Part shown: in pieces, positions 1 to 7,577 of the stretch
How the letters are laid out: each line of letters begins with the position of its first letter
How positions within the stretch are numbered: the stretch's first letter is position 1
NCBI GenBank assembly: GCA_965369635.1
Contig: CBDURC010000060.1
Span: forward strand, 1 to 14,303
Origin: UBA3071 sp965369635
GTDB lineage: Bacteria; Chloroflexota; Anaerolineae; UBA3071
Reading direction: 5' to 3'
Length of the DNA stretch: 14,303 bases
Notes under the pieces: model-generated
Databases searched by the model: none
What the model saw: only the letters and a program-made list of their open reading frames with translations
Told to the model about the DNA's origin: nothing
Program-made: the position numbers and the translations under genes

Positions 1-47
1 GTACACGCACAGGCAGATTGGTTGCCCCATCACGAGGAATAGCTGTC

Positions 48-389
48 ATGACCAGTCGGCGACAACGTCGCGTGGCCCAACTCATGCGAGAGGAAATCAC
101 CTTGATTACCCTGGAGTTGAGTGATCCGCTCCTGGCGTTGGTCAGCGTGACTGACGTAGAGGTCAGTCCCGATTTGCGCCATGCCCATGTCTTCATCAGC
201 CATCTGGGTGATGAAGAGGAGACAGAGGGCGTGCTGAAGGCACTGAGGCACGCTGCGGGCCACATGCGGCGCGAGCTGGCATTGCGGGGAACTCTCCGCT
301 ATGTGCCCGAGCTGAGTTTCCATTGGGACAGCTCTGTGGACCAGGGACAGCGCATCGATGAACTGCTTCGACAGATAGGTTTCGAATAG
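48..389 (+). CDS. rbfA: Ribosome-binding factor A
   Basis: A 113-residue protein with the single KH-like fold of RbfA, which binds the 30S subunit and helps mature the 16S rRNA 5' end. Visible family features are the basic N-terminus (MTSRRQRRVAQLMREEI), the SDP...VSVTDVEVSPDLRHAHVFIS strand region (residues 26-51), and the AAGHMRRELALRGTLRYVPEL helix-strand segment (about 69-89) followed by FHWD and a C-terminal helix. Length matches the usual 110-130 residues. I chose the ATG at 48 because a GAGGA ribosome site (34-38) lies 9 bases upstream; an in-frame TTG at 18 would add ten residues with no family resemblance. It starts a tight run with nrnA, two bases downstream. In many bacteria infB precedes it, which would be just outside this window. 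Confidence 0.93.
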   Translation: MTSRRQRRVAQLMREEITLITLELSDPLLALVSVTDVEVSPDLRHAHVFISHLGDEEETEGVLKALRHAAGHMRRELALRGTLRYVPELSFHWDSSVDQGQRIDELLRQIGFE

Positions 390-391
390 CC

Positions 392-1372
392 ATGGACATA
401 TCCGTTCGCAAGGCCATTCTTCCACTCATACGTCGGGCTCGGCGCATCATGGCCATCGCCCACATAACCCCCGATGGAGATTGCATCGGCTCACTGCTGG
501 CGCTGGGCCATGCGCTGCGCGCTCTGGGCAAGCAGACGGTGCTGGTCTGTGCCGACCCGGTCCCACAGCAGTTCCACTTCTTGCCGGGACAGGACCTTGT
601 CACCAGTGATCCGGAGGGCGAGTTCCACCTGCTCGTCAGTCTCGATAGCAGCGACATCCAGCGCATGGGTTCCGTCTACCGCCCAGGAGCATTCGCCAGA
701 GTGCCTTTGATCAACATTGACCACCACGCGACCAACCTTAACTTTGGCACCGTGAATTGGGTGGACACCAGCGCTGCCTCCACGGCAGAGATGGTCTTCG
801 ATCTGATCGAAGAGATGGCCGTGCCCCTGACTCCGGACATCGCGCTCTGCCTGCTCACCGGCGTCGTGACCGACACACGCTGCTTCCGCACGTCCACCAC
901 CACCAGCAAGACGATGAGCATCGCCACTCGCCTCATGGAAGCGGGGGCGTCTCTGAACCAGATCAGCGAGCAAGTGCTGAACCGCCGTCCGCTGGCAGTG
1001 ATTCGCCTCTGGGCGGAGGCGCTCAACACGCTGGAACTGCGTGAGCGGGTCATCTGGGCAGAGATCACCCAGGCCATGAGAGTGCGAGCAGGGATGGAGA
1101 CAAACGACTCTGCTGGCGGTTTGACCAGCTTCCTGGCCACGGCCCAGGAAGCTGACGTGGCGGTGGTTTTCACCGAGAAGCCTGGCGGCAAGGTGGAAGT
1201 AAGCTTCCGATCCGTACCTGGCGTTGATGTGTCCAAATTGGCTTTCCAGCTCGGCGGAGGTGGCCATCCTTTGGCTTCTGGCTGCACCCTGAATGGCACC
1301 CTGGAGGAGGTACGGAAGCGGGTGCTGGCGGCGCTGGACGTCTCCCTTACGAGACAGCGGGCGCAGAAGTAG
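392..1372 (+). CDS. nrnA: DHH/DHHA1 bifunctional oligoribonuclease and pAp phosphatase (NrnA)
   Basis: A 326-residue DHH-superfamily phosphoesterase of the NrnA type, which degrades 2-5 nt RNAs and dephosphorylates 3'-phosphoadenosine 5'-phosphate in the cytoplasm. The metal-binding motifs are all present: HITPDGDCIGS (H24, D28, D30), LDSSD (D85), the signature IDHH (D110-H112), and GVVTDTRCFR (D161). The C-terminal DHHA1 domain carries GGGGHPLASGC (288-298), the substrate-binding glycine/His motif. Length is normal for the family (310-340). It begins two bases after rbfA, and truB starts 10 bases after its stop, so the three genes are probably cotranscribed. A single-strand DNA exonuclease (RecJ) is unlikely because the protein is too short. 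Which of the two activities dominates cannot be read from sequence. Confidence 0.91.
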   Translation: MDISVRKAILPLIRRARRIMAIAHITPDGDCIGSLLALGHALRALGKQTVLVCADPVPQQFHFLPGQDLVTSDPEGEFHLLVSLDSSDIQRMGSVYRPGAFARVPLINIDHHATNLNFGTVNWVDTSAASTAEMVFDLIEEMAVPLTPDIALCLLTGVVTDTRCFRTSTTTSKTMSIATRLMEAGASLNQISEQVLNRRPLAVIRLWAEALNTLELRERVIWAEITQAMRVRAGMETNDSAGGLTSFLATAQEADVAVVFTEKPGGKVEVSFRSVPGVDVSKLAFQLGGGGHPLASGCTLNGTLEEVRKRVLAALDVSLTRQRAQK

Positions 1373-1382
1373 GTTCCGGCAA

Positions 1383-2285
1383 ATGATGCGCGGGCGGCCG
1401 CCTTCGGGCATTCTGAACATCGACAAACCACAGGGCTGGACGTCCCACGACGTGGTGGCCAAGGTGCGAGGCCTGACGGGACAGCGCCGCGTCGGCCACG
1501 CGGGCACGCTTGACCCCCTGGCCACCGGCGTGCTGCTCGTCTGCGTTGGCCAAGCAACGCGGGTGGCCGAGTACCTGATGGCCGGTCAGAAGCGCTACCG
1601 GGCCACGCTGCGGCTGGGCATCAGCACCGACACCTACGATGCCGAGGGGCAGGTGACGAGGGACGCCGGACCAGTGGGTATTAGGCTCCAGGAGATTGAA
1701 ACCGCGCTATCGCACTTCGTGGGGGAGATCGCGCAGGTGCCGCCCATGTACTCGGCGCTGAAGCGCGGCGGACAGCCGCTGTACAAACTGGCGCGGCGCG
1801 GCGAAACGGTGGAGCGGCAGCCGAGGCGGATCACCATCGAATTACTCGACATCGTGGATTGGGTTTCGCCGAAGTTGACGCTGGAGATTCTCTGCTCTCC
1901 AGGCACCTACATCCGCTCGCTGGCCCACGACTTGGGCGAGCAACTGGGCTGCGGCGCACACATAGCGGCGCTCACGCGGTTGGCCAGCGGCCAATTCACC
2001 TTGGCCGACGCCATCTCACTGGACACGCTGACCCAGGCAAAGGCGGCCGATGAGTGGGCACACCTGCTCCATCCGCTTGATGCCGCGTTGCTCGACTTCA
2101 AGGCCGTGAGCGTAGACGCAGCAGGAGCACGGCGCCTGCAGCACGGGCAGCCCATCCCGTGCCCTACCTCCCCGACCACCGCGCTGGGCCGGGCCTACGA
2201 CCCCAACGGCTTCTTGATCGCCATCATCGTTTACGATCCCGAGGCCACACTCTGGCGCCCCAAGAAAGTCTTCATCAGCCCATAA
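1383..2285 (+). CDS. truB: tRNA pseudouridine(55) synthase
   Basis: A 300-residue TruB, which isomerises U55 in the T-loop of tRNAs to pseudouridine. The N-terminal motif GILNIDKPQGWTSHDVV (9-25) and catalytic motif GHAGTLDPLATG (38-49, nucleophile D44) are intact, followed by the RYRATLRLGISTDTYD stretch (about 61-76), the VPPMYSALKRGGQPLYKLAR segment and the CSPGTYIRSLAHDLG motif near the middle. The C-terminal 70 residues, ending NGFLIAIIVYDPEATLWRPK, resemble the usual PUA-like tail. The reading frame is open back into nrnA, but the ATG pair at 1383/1386 directly precedes the conserved start, so I start there. The ribosome site is weak, and translational coupling to nrnA is plausible. Confidence 0.95.
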   Translation: MMRGRPPSGILNIDKPQGWTSHDVVAKVRGLTGQRRVGHAGTLDPLATGVLLVCVGQATRVAEYLMAGQKRYRATLRLGISTDTYDAEGQVTRDAGPVGIRLQEIETALSHFVGEIAQVPPMYSALKRGGQPLYKLARRGETVERQPRRITIELLDIVDWVSPKLTLEILCSPGTYIRSLAHDLGEQLGCGAHIAALTRLASGQFTLADAISLDTLTQAKAADEWAHLLHPLDAALLDFKAVSVDAAGARRLQHGQPIPCPTSPTTALGRAYDPNGFLIAIIVYDPEATLWRPKKVFISP

Positions 2286-2292
2286 CCTTGTC

Positions 2293-2327
2293 ATCCGCCA
2301 TCAGCCATCAGCTATCAGCCATCTGCC
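2293..2327 (+). repeat. Five tandem heptamers (ATCNGCY) abutting the ribF start
   Basis: Five head-to-tail 7-base units, ATCCGCC, ATCAGCC, ATCAGCT, ATCAGCC and ATCTGCC, fill the gap from 8 bases after the truB stop to the base before the ribF ATG. No Shine-Dalgarno sequence exists in the tract, so ribF translation must use something else, such as reinitiation after truB or a weak leader. Confidence 0.85.
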
Positions 2328-3290
2328 ATGCACGTTTTCCACGGTCTCCCTTCTCAGCCCCCGCCCAGCCCCACGCTGCTCACCATCGGCAACTTCGACG
2401 GTGTGCATCTCGGGCACAGGGCGTTGATCGAAGCGATGGTGAGGGCTGCCCGCGGCAACAACCGCTGGGCGGGCCTGCTCACCTTCGACCCGCACCCGCT
2501 TGCCGTGCTGGCACCGGAGCTCCCCCTGGCTTTCCTCACCAGCCCGGAGGAGCGGTTGGAACTGCTTGGCGCCTACGGGCTCGATTTCGTGGTCATTCAC
2601 CGCTTCACCCTGGCCACGGCCCGCACGCCGGCGCCGGAGTTTGTGTCCGCCCTGCGTGAGCGGTTACGACTGGCGGAGCTGTGGGTGGGACCCGACTTCG
2701 CGCTGGGCCAGCGGCAGAAGGGGGATATCGCCGCCCTGCAAACATTGGGAGAGGAACTGGGATTTGAACTGCACGTGGTGCAGCCGTTCTGCCTGGAAGG
2801 GCAATCGGTTCGCAGCACGCGCATCCGGGCACTGCTGCAGCAGGGCAGCGTGCACGAAGCCGCGGGGCTGCTAGGCCGATCATACCGCTTGCGGGGACAG
2901 GTGGTGCCCGGCGCAGGCCGTGGGCGAACGCTCGGCTTCCCCACGGTCAACCTAGAGATGGAGCCAGGCCGCGTCCTGCCAGGTGACGGCATCTACGCCG
3001 GCTGGGTCGAGGTAGGAGGCCAGCCCCGCCCCAAGCGGGGCCAGCGCTACGCGGCGGCCATCAACCTCGGCATACGTCCGACCTTTGAGGCAGATGAACC
3101 GCAGCGCACCGTGGAGGCCTACCTGCTGGATTTCGAGGGGCAGCTCTACGGACAGACGGTGGAGCTGATCTTCGTCGAGAGATTGCGGCCAGAGTTGCGC
3201 TTCGAGAGCGCGGACGAGTTGGTCGAGCAGATCGCCCGCGATGTGATCGCCACTCGCCGCGTGCTGGGCGCGGCCAGGCGTGGAGCCTAG
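2328..3290 (+). CDS. ribF: Bifunctional riboflavin kinase / FAD synthetase
   Basis: A 320-residue RibF, which phosphorylates riboflavin to FMN and then adenylylates FMN to FAD. The N-terminal FAD synthetase (nucleotidyltransferase) domain shows GNFDGVHLGH (21-30), TFDPHP (52-57) and the STRIR motif (163-167). The C-terminal riboflavin-kinase barrel shows GRGRTLGFPTVNL (197-209), PGDGIYAG (218-225), INLGIRPTF (245-253) and VEAYLLDF (262-269), with E263 as the likely catalytic glutamate. Both halves look complete and the length is typical (300-330). The ATG at 2328 fits the usual short N-terminus before GNFDG. No ribosome site is visible because the heptamer array reaches the start codon. It lies 42 bases after truB, a common neighbour, and a methyltransferase gene starts 8 bases downstream. 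Confidence 0.95.
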   Translation: MHVFHGLPSQPPPSPTLLTIGNFDGVHLGHRALIEAMVRAARGNNRWAGLLTFDPHPLAVLAPELPLAFLTSPEERLELLGAYGLDFVVIHRFTLATARTPAPEFVSALRERLRLAELWVGPDFALGQRQKGDIAALQTLGEELGFELHVVQPFCLEGQSVRSTRIRALLQQGSVHEAAGLLGRSYRLRGQVVPGAGRGRTLGFPTVNLEMEPGRVLPGDGIYAGWVEVGGQPRPKRGQRYAAAINLGIRPTFEADEPQRTVEAYLLDFEGQLYGQTVELIFVERLRPELRFESADELVEQIARDVIATRRVLGAARRGA

Positions 3291-3298
3291 AAGACACC

Positions 3299-4009
3299 AT
3301 GCCTACCTGGGACGAGTTGTTCAGACAAGAAGAGCACCGTCTGCGCCAGCCGCACCACGCCGTGGTTGGTTTCGCTGAGGCATTGCGGCCGCGCGGAGCA
3401 CAACACGTGCTCGACCTGGGCTGCGGCGCCGGTCGCCATACCGTCTACCTGGCTCAATTGGGCTTCCACGTCTATGCCACTGACATCTCCAAGACCGGAC
3501 TGATAGCAACGCAGGCGTGGCTGGCAGCCGAACACCTGTCCGCAGACCTGCACCTGGTCGACATGACCGCCATCCCGCACCCCAACGATCACTTCCACGC
3601 CGTCATCAGCACGCACGTCATCTACCACAACACGCTGGCCAACATCCAGCGCACAGTGGCGGAGATCAAGCGGGTGCTTCGGCCTGGCGGTCAGGCGCTG
3701 CTGACACTCATCTCCACCAGCGGCTATCGCTATGGCCAGGGCCAGGAGATCGAGTCAGACACGTTCCTGCCGAACAGTGGACCAGACTCTGGTCAACCGC
3801 ACCATTTCTTCGACGAGGCAAGCGCGCGGGCACTGCTGGCAGGCTTCGACGTGACTCAGCTCTACCTGGATGAAAACGAGGAACTGCTGGAGGATGGCAG
3901 ATCACGCCGCCACAGCCACTGGCTAGTCGTCGTCGAGAAGATGGCATTGCGGGATGCGCATTCCACGGGTGAACGCGGGCAGATGACAGAATCTGTGGAA
4001 TCCGTGTGA
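3299..4009 (+). CDS. Class I SAM-dependent methyltransferase
   Basis: A 236-residue protein with a class I (Rossmann-fold) methyltransferase core. Motif I is VLDLGCGAGRHT (37-48), followed by the acidic residue of motif II in YATDIS (D62), a motif IV-like stretch FHAVISTHVIYHN (99-111), and the LRPGG loop (127-131). The motif I sequence and the THVIYHNTL segment resemble TehB/UbiE-like small-molecule methyltransferases; the substrate cannot be inferred. It begins 8 bases after ribF, so it is probably in the same transcript. The last 15-20 codons (from about DAHSTGERG) run into a short intergenic repeat that supplies the stop codon, so the native C-terminus may have been extended or replaced. 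The conserved core ends at the HWLVVVEK strand (207-214). Confidence 0.87.
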   Translation: MPTWDELFRQEEHRLRQPHHAVVGFAEALRPRGAQHVLDLGCGAGRHTVYLAQLGFHVYATDISKTGLIATQAWLAAEHLSADLHLVDMTAIPHPNDHFHAVISTHVIYHNTLANIQRTVAEIKRVLRPGGQALLTLISTSGYRYGQGQEIESDTFLPNSGPDSGQPHHFFDEASARALLAGFDVTQLYLDENEELLEDGRSRRHSHWLVVVEKMALRDAHSTGERGQMTESVESV

Positions 4010-4018
4010 ATCCGTGTC
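3990..4018. repeat. Tandem GAATCCGTGT repeat supplying the methyltransferase stop
   Basis: Three consecutive units, GAATCTGTG, GAATCCGTGT and GAATCCGTGT, overlap the 3' end of the methyltransferase gene. The gene's TGA (4007-4009) is formed across the junction of the last two units. Confidence 0.7.
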
Positions 4019-4045
4019 CGAAGGATTGAACTATGGGAACGTCAG

Positions 4046-4102
4046 CGGAAAAGCGGAAGAAGCGGAAAGGACAAGAAAACTTGCGATGATTCCGCTTTTC
4101 CG
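4046..4102. repeat. Inverted repeat with GCGGAA sub-repeats
   Basis: A perfect 12-base inverted repeat (CGGAAAAGCGGA at 4046-4057 and its complement at 4091-4102) encloses 33 bases. The left arm continues into further GCGGAA units. It sits between the methyltransferase and the membrane-protein gene. No run of T follows, so a classic intrinsic terminator is doubtful; a repeat-family element that could fold in RNA fits better. Confidence 0.65.
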
Positions 4103-4133
4103 GTGACCATAAGTTGGGGCAAGAGAGTGCGCT

Positions 4134-4901
4134 ATGGACTTTCAGACCTGGCTTCAGATCCAACTGAACTGGCGAGATGAACCTGTCCTCTGGCTGCTGG
4201 GCTCGTTCCTGCTCTACGTGCTGGCCTGCAACGTGGCCTGGATTCTCGGCCGCGAGCGGTCTGGCCGGCTAGGACGTGCCGTAGGCCGCCTGCACGCATG
4301 GCCTGGCAGCAGATGGCTGGTCTTGCTCCTTCGCTGGGCTTACTTCGTGGGGCCTCCCTACGCCATGCTGCTTCTGGGGGTCATCTCACCCCGCTGGATG
4401 GGATTGGGCGAAGTGGATTGGGTGCACAGCGCGGGAACCGGCGGCGCCGTCGCGGCCGCCGCCCTGGGGCTGCTGAGCCTGAGTTGGTGGAGCTATCGTC
4501 GTGGCCGGCCTGTTCAGCAGAGCGATATCGGGGTGCCATTCGTGCCCCGACCGCTACGCTGGCTGCTGGTGCTGATGGAAACAGCGGCGCTGCAGGCCCA
4601 CTGGGCCTTCTATCGTAGCGGTTTCATCACTCAAACCTGGCTGGACGACCCGTATTGGGGAAGTTGGGCGGGGTGGGCGCTCGTCTGCCTGGAATGGGCG
4701 CTGAACCCCTGGCTGCGGCACGGGCTGCGCCAGCCCGATGAGGCCGAACCCATCCTGCGCCGCACCGTCCTGGCCCTGGTCACGACCACCCTCTTCATCC
4801 TCACCCGGAACGTGTGGCTCTGTTGGGCCCTCCACGCGCTGTTCGAAGCTTGGGCAGAGCACGGAAGTTTCAGTACCGGACACTTCTTCCCTGAGACATG
4901 A
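4134..4901 (+). CDS. Polytopic membrane protein of unknown function
   Basis: A 255-residue hydrophobic, tryptophan-rich protein with about six or seven likely membrane spans (roughly residues 18-38, 61-86, 103-119, 142-157, 178-194 and 209-240, the last possibly two). I do not recognise a characterised family with confidence. The segments METAALQAHWAFYRSGF (148-164) and RNVWLCWALHALFEAW (225-240) place Glu, Arg, Asn and His residues inside or beside spans, loosely as in CPBP-type intramembrane proteases, but the defining EExxxR motif is absent. The ATG at 4134 is preceded only by a weak AAGAGAG site. The gene lies 124 bases after the methyltransferase, beyond an inverted repeat, so it may have its own promoter. 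Composition matches the housekeeping genes upstream, so it looks resident. Confidence 0.72.
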   Translation: MDFQTWLQIQLNWRDEPVLWLLGSFLLYVLACNVAWILGRERSGRLGRAVGRLHAWPGSRWLVLLLRWAYFVGPPYAMLLLGVISPRWMGLGEVDWVHSAGTGGAVAAAALGLLSLSWWSYRRGRPVQQSDIGVPFVPRPLRWLLVLMETAALQAHWAFYRSGFITQTWLDDPYWGSWAGWALVCLEWALNPWLRHGLRQPDEAEPILRRTVLALVTTTLFILTRNVWLCWALHALFEAWAEHGSFSTGHFFPET

Positions 4902-5430
4902 ATCTTCATCACGAATAGCACGAATGTGTGGATTCTCACGAATGCTCTTCCGATGAATCTCAGTTCAATTCGCGGAATTTGTCCATTCGTGGCATTCGTG
5001 TTAAGAAACTGTCCGGTAGTGAGGCCAAAGAGGGAATCCCATCCCGGTGTCAACAATCAGCTGTCCACAGTCGCGTTCACCGAAATGGGACCGGTAGTAA
5101 ATGAGCTTCTTCCTGTTCGTCCGGGCAGGCCGGAGTGCCCTGTCGGCCATATGCTTGCCTTCTGGTCCACTGAAGCCAGTGCGTCCGGAAGCGGGTACCT
5201 AGATCCTCGACATGCGGTCTACGCTATGCCAATGGTACCGTGGAGCCGTCTCTGTGCAGGCCAGGAAAGCTTTGAGTCTGTTCCATTCTGTTCAATCGCT
5301 CTCAGAGAGGGAGCCAGATCCTCCCGTTCCATGACGAATGCGTTCCCGGTATCGCGTTGCGCGAAGCCACCCTTCACTGGAGTTCAACCCGTCACAGACC
5401 ATTAGCCTGCCGAGCAATTACCGGAAGCGG
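4902..5430. other. Gene-poor stretch after the membrane-protein gene
   Basis: Apart from the inverted repeat at 4910-5000, I see no supportable gene, RNA or mobile element. An open frame at 4926-5405 has no protein-like pattern, no ribosome site and no recognisable domain, so I leave it out. Confidence 0.5.
4910..5000. repeat. Imperfect inverted repeat CACGAAT...ATTCGTG
   Basis: The left arm at 4910-4925 is CACGAAT-AG-CACGAAT; the right arm at 4985-5000 is ATTCGTG-GC-ATTCGTG. They pair over 16 bases except for the central two. A further CACGAAT copy lies between them near 4935. The element starts 8 bases after the membrane-protein stop. It resembles a short interspersed repeat; a terminator role is possible, but there is no T-run. 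Confidence 0.65.
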
Positions 5431-5982
5431 ATGCTTGACTACGTGCGCTGGATACTGGGGGAGATGCGGGCGGACCAGGATGGAGATGTGTCCATCGACT
5501 GGTCTAGCGGGTTAGACCATCGCCTGCGTGTGATCGTGTCCACCATCTGGCCTAGGCTGTCGCATATGGCGGGAGGCCAGGATCGTCTTCGAGCCCACAC
5601 ATGGAAAGCGTTCGTTGCTCAGAAGCCGAAGGGTATCGAAAGCGTCGACTGGGACGAGTTCAGTCAGGCGGTTGTGGATCAGGCGAGGCTGCATGAGAGC
5701 CGGCCGCTCACTAGGTACACCGTGCTCTTCCCGCTACACCTCATTGGACCATGGATCGAGCACAAGCTGTGGCTCAACGTCCTGGACCTGAAGATCCGCC
5801 GAGTGACGCGGAGACATGTGCGAGTACTGCCGGGATGGGATGGCTTCTGAGCCGACGCCGACCGATGGTTCGGGGGTCGGTTTGCCGGGCGCCTGTACCT
5901 GGAGCGGGCTCTCTCGCCCTTGCTGACGGACGTCGATGCCAAAAGCGTTGAAGAGGGTCGTGAGTTGACCAGCCGCTGTCGC
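5431..5982 (+). pseudogene. Unrecognised reading frame interrupted by an in-frame TGA
   Basis: From the ATG at 5431 a protein-like frame runs 139 codons to a TGA at 5848-5850. It includes MLDYVRWILGEMRADQDGD, SVDWDEFSQAVVDQARLH and LIGPWIEHKLWLNVLDLKIR. Translation continues convincingly in the same frame after the TGA (ADADRWFGGRFAGRLYLERA, then LLTDVDAKSVEEGRELTS) up to the 3' end of the convergent anti-sigma gene at 5983. This fits a longer gene disabled by one nonsense change (TGG or CGA to TGA) and perhaps cut at its 3' end. In-frame coding character extends some codons upstream of 5431 (LPSNYRKR), so the start is uncertain. I recognise no family. The alternative is an intact 139-residue protein with chance readable sequence downstream. 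Confidence 0.45.
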
Positions 5983-6945
5983 TTACTGAAGAGATTCGGC
6001 GATGCGCATCGCTTCATCCAACGTCCAGCCAATGCCACCCAGACTATAGGTGGCGCCATCGGCTTCCCACATAAGTCCGTAGTCTTCGATCCATGCCGCC
6101 GGTTGGCCGTTCAGCGTCACAGAGACTGTGGGATTGTCGGTCAACACTTTGATCACTCTGGTGTTCACTGTTACGGTGACGCCGTCGCTGTGCTTGACCT
6201 CGCTGCGCTGTGCTTCGCCCACCGGCATCTGTGCCAAGACAATGTCACCATCTGGGCCACCATAGAAGAGAAAGACACAGCCAGACGGTGCTAGCATAGC
6301 CTGACGCAGTTCATAGCCCGAGGGAAGATAGCCCAATTGGCGGAGTCTGAAAGAGGCAGCGGCTTGGGCCTGATCGAACGTGCTGAATTGGTGTATAGTG
6401 CCGTCTCGCCCCGGCAGCACATTGCCCCCGAAGTTCCCGACGGCGGTCCGGATGATCCACCCATCGCCCAGCTGTCCGATTTCGGGTCTTTCAGGACGCG
6501 GTTCTGTGGAGGACACATCCGCCCGGTCGGGATGTACCTGCTGGACACTGGTGTGCGGTCCTAGCACCAGGCCCGCCACGAAGGTCTCGATGCCTTGGGC
6601 CACACCTGTCACTGCGCTGGGCCAGGCCAGTGCGGCCACCAGGATAACGCCCAACGTCGCGGTGACGACGGTCAACACAGGGCGCGCCCTCCACAAGGAC
6701 CTACGCTCGGAAATCTCCATGCGCGGTGACCAGCCTTCTCGTGCTGTTGTTTGGTTCAGCAGCCGACACCGGAGTGCATTGCGAATCTGGCTCTCAGGGC
6801 TAAAGTCGGTCGTGACCAGAGTGCGAGCCAAGTCCACGGCTTGCCGATACTCAGCGGGCGTTGCTTCCGCGTCCGCGCGTCCCGCCTCAGTCAGAAGACC
6901 ATCCACATCGGTACTGAACAGATAGGACCAATTCCGTTCGTCCAT
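5983..6945 (-). CDS. Membrane anti-sigma factor, pair 1 (DUF4367-like outer domain)
   Basis: A 320-residue single-span membrane protein, read as the anti-sigma partner of the ECF sigma gene upstream. Residues 1-87 are a charged cytoplasmic region containing FSPESQIRNALRCRLL (48-63), a helix also seen in the other two anti-sigma proteins. One membrane span lies at about 88-110. The remainder is extracytoplasmic. Its second half shows a DUF4367-like pattern: FDQAQAAASFRLRQLGYLPSGYEL, then AAWIEDYGLMWEADGATYSL and a final GWTLDEAMRIAESL helix. There is no HxxxCxxC zinc-binding anti-sigma motif. It starts four bases after the sigma stop, and its GGGAG ribosome site overlaps the sigma 3' end, indicating coupled expression. 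Family expectation: it sequesters the sigma factor until an envelope signal acts. The signal is unknown. Confidence 0.82.
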   Translation of the reverse strand: MDERNWSYLFSTDVDGLLTEAGRADAEATPAEYRQAVDLARTLVTTDFSPESQIRNALRCRLLNQTTAREGWSPRMEISERRSLWRARPVLTVVTATLGVILVAALAWPSAVTGVAQGIETFVAGLVLGPHTSVQQVHPDRADVSSTEPRPERPEIGQLGDGWIIRTAVGNFGGNVLPGRDGTIHQFSTFDQAQAAASFRLRQLGYLPSGYELRQAMLAPSGCVFLFYGGPDGDIVLAQMPVGEAQRSEVKHSDGVTVTVNTRVIKVLTDNPTVSVTLNGQPAAWIEDYGLMWEADGATYSLGGIGWTLDEAMRIAESLQ

Positions 6946-6949
6946 CGTC

Positions 6950-7522
6950 TCACTCCCTGGTACTCAGCTCAACTCGTAGCCGCCTGACGGCCCGGTACAG
7001 GATCACGCCCACATTGGATGCACTAAGGCCTGTGAGCTCAGCGATACGGCGATTCGTCAGCCCGGCCGCAAACTTCAGGGCGATTAGGTCCCGCTCACGG
7101 TCGCTCAGGCAGCCCACGGCCGCCAGTAGTTGCGCATGGGTTTCGTTGGCGATCACGGTGTCCTCGGGCTGAGGCTCGGGGCTAGCCCGCCCGCGGAGCG
7201 CTTGGAGAGAAAGCGACCGACGGCGGCGTTGGCTACGAAGCCAGTCACTCACTGCATTGCGGGCGATGGCGAAGAGCCAGGCTGCAAAGCTCCCCCGTTC
7301 CAGCTGATAGCTGTGGATACCCACCAGAGCTCGCTCAAAGACTTGGGCGGTGAGATCATCGGCTCTGTCCGCGTCAGCGACGCGGTAGCGCACGAAGTTG
7401 TAGACCCTCGGGAAGTAGTAGTCATAGATTGCGGCAAACGCGGTCGGCTCAGCCTTGGCACGGACCACAAGAGCCAATTCATTGGGTAACGCGGCTGAGA
7501 AGCTGTCCCTGGTTGTGTCCAC
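6950..7522 (-). CDS. ECF RNA polymerase sigma factor, pair 1
   Basis: A 190-residue two-domain ECF sigma factor. Region 2 covers about 28-98: FAAIYDYYFPRVYNFVRYRV, the DDLTAQVFERAL core-binding/-10 segment, and GSFAAWLFAIARNAVSDWLR. Region 4 covers about 134-185: LSDRERDLIALKFAAGLTNR, then the recognition helix SASNVGVILYRAVRRLR. Regions 1 and 3 are absent, as expected. I used the GTG at 7522, which gives a family-like N-terminus but has a weak ribosome site. An ATG at 7535 with a GGGG site is out of frame and opens an 18-codon peptide overlapping this start. The ECF-type promoter at 7553-7577 lies just upstream. The anti-sigma gene follows after four bases. The sequence is clearly paralogous to the other two sigma factors here. 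Confidence 0.93.
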   Translation of the reverse strand: MDTTRDSFSAALPNELALVVRAKAEPTAFAAIYDYYFPRVYNFVRYRVADADRADDLTAQVFERALVGIHSYQLERGSFAAWLFAIARNAVSDWLRSQRRRRSLSLQALRGRASPEPQPEDTVIANETHAQLLAAVGCLSDRERDLIALKFAAGLTNRRIAELTGLSASNVGVILYRAVRRLRVELSTRE

Positions 7523-7552
7523 GAGCTTCGCTCATGCCCCTTACTAGTACAT

Positions 7553-7577
7553 ACGCTGTTACATGCGAAGTATTACA
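7553..7577 (-). promoter_or_regulatory. Putative ECF promoter of sigma 1
   Basis: On the minus strand, TGTAATACTT (7577-7568) is followed by 12 bases and CGTA (7555-7552), then a tract ending TAAGGGG. The same layout with the same spacing stands before the other two sigma genes and before the broken surface-protein gene. The likely transcript start is near 7545, giving a leader of about 20 bases. Confidence 0.75.

Noticed and set aside
4046..4102. Intrinsic terminator after the methyltransferase gene
   Set aside because: The arms pair well but the loop is 33 bases and no T-run follows, so I list it only as a repeat.
4134..4901. CPBP-type intramembrane protease
   Set aside because: Some polar residues in the spans are suggestive, but the EExxxR motif is missing, so the family name is not supported.
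4926..5405. 159-codon plus-strand open frame
   Set aside because: No ribosome site, no domain-like pattern, and it begins inside an inverted repeat.
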